From Sharpea porci (GTDB taxonomy: Bacteria; Bacillota_I; Bacilli_A; Erysipelotrichales; Coprobacillaceae), in contig NZ_VUNM01000009.1 of assembly GCF_009695655.1 (NCBI RefSeq), positions 1 through 64,000 of the forward strand: 64,000 bases of DNA. The letters run 5' to 3'. Under the pieces are notes generated by a model. That model was not told the origin of the DNA. It did not search any database and saw only the letters and a program-made list of their open reading frames with translations. Made by a program: the position numbers and the translations under genes. Shown one piece after another: positions 61,519 through 64,000 of this stretch. Position 1 is the first letter of the stretch. Every line of letters starts with the position of its first letter.

Positions 61519-62010
61519 TTAAATCCATAATAATAATCCACATCCTATACCAATTAACATTCCTGCCACCACATCTTTAATAAAATGCACCCCACCAACA
61601 ACACGTATATAACCTTCAATAACAGTCATCAAAAGCAAGATTATTCCTAAAAAGGCATTTTGATAGAAATAGCACATTGCAATCATCGCCGAGGAAAAGA
61701 CATGCCTGCTTGGGAAGGAATGTCCATGTGTCTCTTTATATATAAGTGGTTTAATGCAATAACATTCATATGGACGTGGACTGTTGAGAATATGGCGAAA
61801 TAAAGAAAGCCCAACAAATGATAGACCTGGTATGAATATATTCTTCATTAGACTATGACGATTAGTGACAAAAAGAAAGATCAATAAGGCAGGATAGGCT
61901 AAATACATGATTGCTGTTAAGAGTTTATTTAAGAGAAGAAGGCCTTGCCTTCTTCTCTTATCCAAATAGGGTTGGGTAATACTTTGATAGAATGATTCAT
62001 AATCTTTCAT
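61519..62010 (-). CDS. PAP2-family membrane phosphatase
   Basis: A 163-aa membrane protein with about five segments. It has the phosphatase motifs SPRP (end of KX6RP, in HILNSPRPYE), PSRH (SFPSRHVFSS) and the third motif R-V-V-G-G-V-H (GYIRVVGGVHFIKDV). PAP2 enzymes remove phosphate from lipid phosphates such as undecaprenyl pyrophosphate or phosphatidate. The start at 62010 has AAGGAG 6 nt upstream; a longer frame adds eight residues. It leads an operon with the XRE-like gene. Confidence 0.85.
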   Translation of the reverse strand: MKDYESFYQSITQPYLDKRRRQGLLLLNKLLTAIMYLAYPALLIFLFVTNRHSLMKNIFIPGLSFVGLSLFRHILNSPRPYECYCIKPLIYKETHGHSFPSRHVFSSAMIAMCYFYQNAFLGIILLLMTVIEGYIRVVGGVHFIKDVVAGMLIGIGCGLLLWI

Positions 62011-62032
62011 ACTTGACTCCTTAGATATTTCC

Positions 62033-62058
62033 AAAAAAGAAGTCTGTTCGACTTCTTT
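62033..62058 (-). terminator. terminator of the EAL-PAS-GGDEF gene
   Basis: AAAGAAGTC / GACTTCTTT (62036-62044 with 62050-62058) with a 5-nt loop and six T on the minus strand, about 50 bp after the stop codon. Confidence 0.85.
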
Positions 62059-62106
62059 AAATATGTGTATTGAGCTTCAAAAGACAATCAAGTGCTAATA
62101 TACGGT

Positions 62107-64000
62107 CTAAGGCCGTAAACGTGAAGCAATAAGAGATTTTAAAAGTAGAATGTCATTTGTCTCACTATACATTGCTTCAGCATGTGATGTATAGATGGTT
62201 ATTGGTATGCCTTGGCATATCTTTACATCATTGAGCTTTGTACAGATTTGATGGCCAAGTTCTTTTAATGTATCCATCTCTGTAGCATGCATGACAATGA
62301 CAAATGTATCTTCTTTACTGTGGGCAATCATGCCACGATAACGGACAACAGACTTGATGATTTGTGTGATTTTGCGCAATAATGCATTTTCGAATTTATC
62401 GCCAAAATAGTGCGAGATATGTGTAAAATTATGCAGAGAAATCAGAATCATTCCAAAATCAAGATGACGATAGTTATAAGAGTCTTGATAATCCACTAAG
62501 CAAGATTGTAGTCCTACTTCATTAAGTACTTCGGTCACACCATCCTGCAAAGACAGCCGTTTGAGGTTAGAACGCATTTCACTCTCTTCACCGGCATCCA
62601 CAAAATAGCCAAGCAAACCCACAATTTCTCCCTGTTCATTATAAAGGGGGGCCTTTGAAGCAACAATATCTTTTATCTCCCCATCACATAAACACTTACC
62701 AGGGATATTTCTGATCACTTCACCTTTTTGCAGTACACGCTCTTCATCTTCCTTGAATGGATCTGGATTAATATGCCAGCCTATGTCTTCATCCGTCTTG
62801 CCAAGAATTTGGTCATCAGATTGAATCTGATAATATTTCTTAAAGACATCATTCACTCCGACAAAGCGTCTCTTTTTGTCTTTCCAGAATATTCCAAAGT
62901 GTGAATGATAGACAGCATCAAATAGTGAATAAGAGGAAATGGCTTCTTGTTGAGTAAGAGATGGATAGATTATTCTAATAAAGCGATCTGTATCGACTGT
63001 TGTTGTGTTGGCTAAGGTTACAATAAAACGGCGATATTGACTACCATCAATGGGCTTCACACGGAAATAAACCCAGTGATACTCTGAAGCATTCTTATGC
63101 AAACGTACCATTGCGCCTATTTGATGGTGTGGTGCTTCTTCTAGACGTCTAGAGATTGTCTGCATATCAAAGAAGTTGCGATAGATTTCTATGTCATCAG
63201 GATAGACTTCTTGTTCAATAAATTGATCAAGAACAGCAGAAATTGTTGTACTTTGTTCGAGCTTTTCAAAATGTGAATTCGCATAGAGTGTCTTGACAAG
63301 ATCTTTATTTAAATCCACAAGATAGACATGTTCATAAAGTGCATAGACTGACTGTAGATTGTTGATTCTTAGCTTTGCCTGCTGATAGATATTGCTGTCA
63401 CTGACATTTTCTAGACGCACAAGGAATGCAGAAGTCAAACCTTCTTGGCTGATAAAGCGTACAAAGAGACGTACAAGTTTATCATTTTCCATAAAATCGA
63501 GCGTTTCAACTTTATGACTTATTCTTGCTTTGTCGGCAATCGCGTAAAACTGTTCATAATTACGGTTAGTGTAATCATTCATGCGTTCTTCAAAAGTATG
63601 AAAATTAGTCATTCCTAGTGATTGAATAAATTCCACAAACTTCTCTGATTGACGAATTGCTTTAAATTGTCTCTCTTTCACCTCTATTAAGGCAAGCGCT
63701 AATGTTTCATCATTTTCTTTTTCATGAGAGAAATCAAAAGGATTAGCTGAAAGAATATTCACATGACCAATTTGATCAAGATAATAACGTTTTCTCCAAG
63801 ATTCAAACTTCAAGCCTTTTTCTTTCATGACCTGATTACAAATAGAGGCTTCTATTGGTTTGGAGTAATAATAGCCTTGAATCTTTTCACAGCCAATGGC
63901 AGTTAAAAAATCAAGCTGTTCCTTTGTTTCAACACCTTCTGCTAACGTCTGCATTCCTAGCTCTTTTGCCATATTGACAACAGAACGAATAATAGTGCGT
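62107..64000 (-). CDS. EAL-PAS-degenerate GGDEF protein, 5' end cut by the right edge
   Basis: The open frame continues unbroken to position 64000, so the first ATG at 63972 is internal and the N-terminus is outside. The visible 630 residues begin in the last third of an EAL domain (QTLAEGVETKEQLDFL and IQGYYYSKPI). A linker with a PAS-like domain follows, then a clear PAS domain (FDAVYHSHFGIFWKDKKRRF), and a C-terminal GGDEF-like domain (about the last 160 residues). In that domain the active-site loop reads HSKEDTF instead of GGDEF, so it is very likely not a cyclase. The protein may degrade or bind cyclic di-GMP, depending on the missing part. EAL before PAS and GGDEF is an unusual order. 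Confidence 0.85.
   Translation of the reverse strand, partial: RTIIRSVVNMAKELGMQTLAEGVETKEQLDFLTAIGCEKIQGYYYSKPIEASICNQVMKEKGLKFESWRKRYYLDQIGHVNILSANPFDFSHEKENDETLALALIEVKERQFKAIRQSEKFVEFIQSLGMTNFHTFEERMNDYTNRNYEQFYAIADKARISHKVETLDFMENDKLVRLFVRFISQEGLTSAFLVRLENVSDSNIYQQAKLRINNLQSVYALYEHVYLVDLNKDLVKTLYANSHFEKLEQSTTISAVLDQFIEQEVYPDDIEIYRNFFDMQTISRRLEEAPHHQIGAMVRLHKNASEYHWVYFRVKPIDGSQYRRFIVTLANTTTVDTDRFIRIIYPSLTQQEAISSYSLFDAVYHSHFGIFWKDKKRRFVGVNDVFKKYYQIQSDDQILGKTDEDIGWHINPDPFKEDEERVLQKGEVIRNIPGKCLCDGEIKDIVASKAPLYNEQGEIVGLLGYFVDAGEESEMRSNLKRLSLQDGVTEVLNEVGLQSCLVDYQDSYNYRHLDFGMILISLHNFTHISHYFGDKFENALLRKITQIIKSVVRYRGMIAHSKEDTFVIVMHATEMDTLKELGHQICTKLNDVKICQGIPITIYTSHAEAMYSETNDILLLKSLIASRLRP

Noticed and set aside
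1-64000. Insertion sequences, CRISPR arrays, tRNA or rRNA genes
   Set aside because: No transposase, regularly spaced repeats or cloverleaf-like sequence was seen on reading both strands. A dedicated search could still find a missed tRNA.

Overview
The window looks like chromosomal DNA of a low-GC Bacillota bacterium. The intact S10-spc-alpha ribosomal cluster, a group A ECF transporter module, a T-box leader, a class I two-subunit fumarase, a PTS fructose operon, GGDEF/EAL proteins and strong AGGAGG-type ribosome binding sites fit a fermentative gut anaerobe. My best guess is class Erysipelotrichia (Coprobacillaceae-like), but no 16S or taxonomic marker search was possible. I saw no rRNA, tRNA, CRISPR array or insertion sequence. 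Almost every gene lies on the minus strand, and most operons end in a clear rho-independent hairpin, several of which overlap the last stop codon.

Layout, left to right. 0-9.3 kb holds a possible broken gene start at the left edge, a pentapeptide-repeat protein, an NSS amino-acid transporter, an MFS transporter, the fructose operon (RpiR-type regulator, fruK, fruA), a CaCA cation exchanger and a patatin-like lipase. 9.3-19.7 kb holds an AlbA_2/HATPase regulator, pfkA with ppk, a glutathione peroxidase, thioredoxin, MATE and AI-2E-type exporters, a nitrilase-family amidase, and a BASS (bile acid:sodium symporter family) transporter under a T-box leader with a probable isoleucine specifier. 19.9-26.3 kb is a visibly AT-richer block: a five-gene ABC transporter operon facing away from an AgrA/AgrC-like LytTR two-component system. 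No agrB or agrD, and no convincing precursor peptide, is present. This is the most accessory-looking part of the window.

26.5-52.1 kb is the translation block: rpsI-rplM with a structured leader, a diguanylate cyclase, truA-ecfT-ecfA2-ecfA1, a second RpiR-type regulator, an OmpR/HisKA two-component system, dus, and then rplQ back to rpsJ in the classical order, including secY, adk, map, infA and rpmJ. Here rplQ and ecfA1 are separated by dus, the two-component system and the RpiR gene, and truA and rplM by a GGDEF gene.

52.1-64 kb holds a lone PduL-type phosphotransacylase, a flavodoxin-like protein, HU, class I fumarase subunits between two paralogous RpiR-type regulators, a small alpha/beta hydrolase, a lipoprotein, several unrecognised cytoplasmic proteins including an HD hydrolase, a PAP2 phosphatase, and an EAL-PAS-degenerate GGDEF protein cut off by the right edge.

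Many start codons were moved inward from the longest possible frame, because the longest frame began at a TTG or GTG inside or upstream of the Shine-Dalgarno sequence of a better ATG. The main leads are the orphan LytTR/ABC module with its palindrome and candidate direct-repeat sites, the T-box on a BASS transporter, and recurring TTTCA/TGAAA palindromes near genes linked to RpiR regulators.
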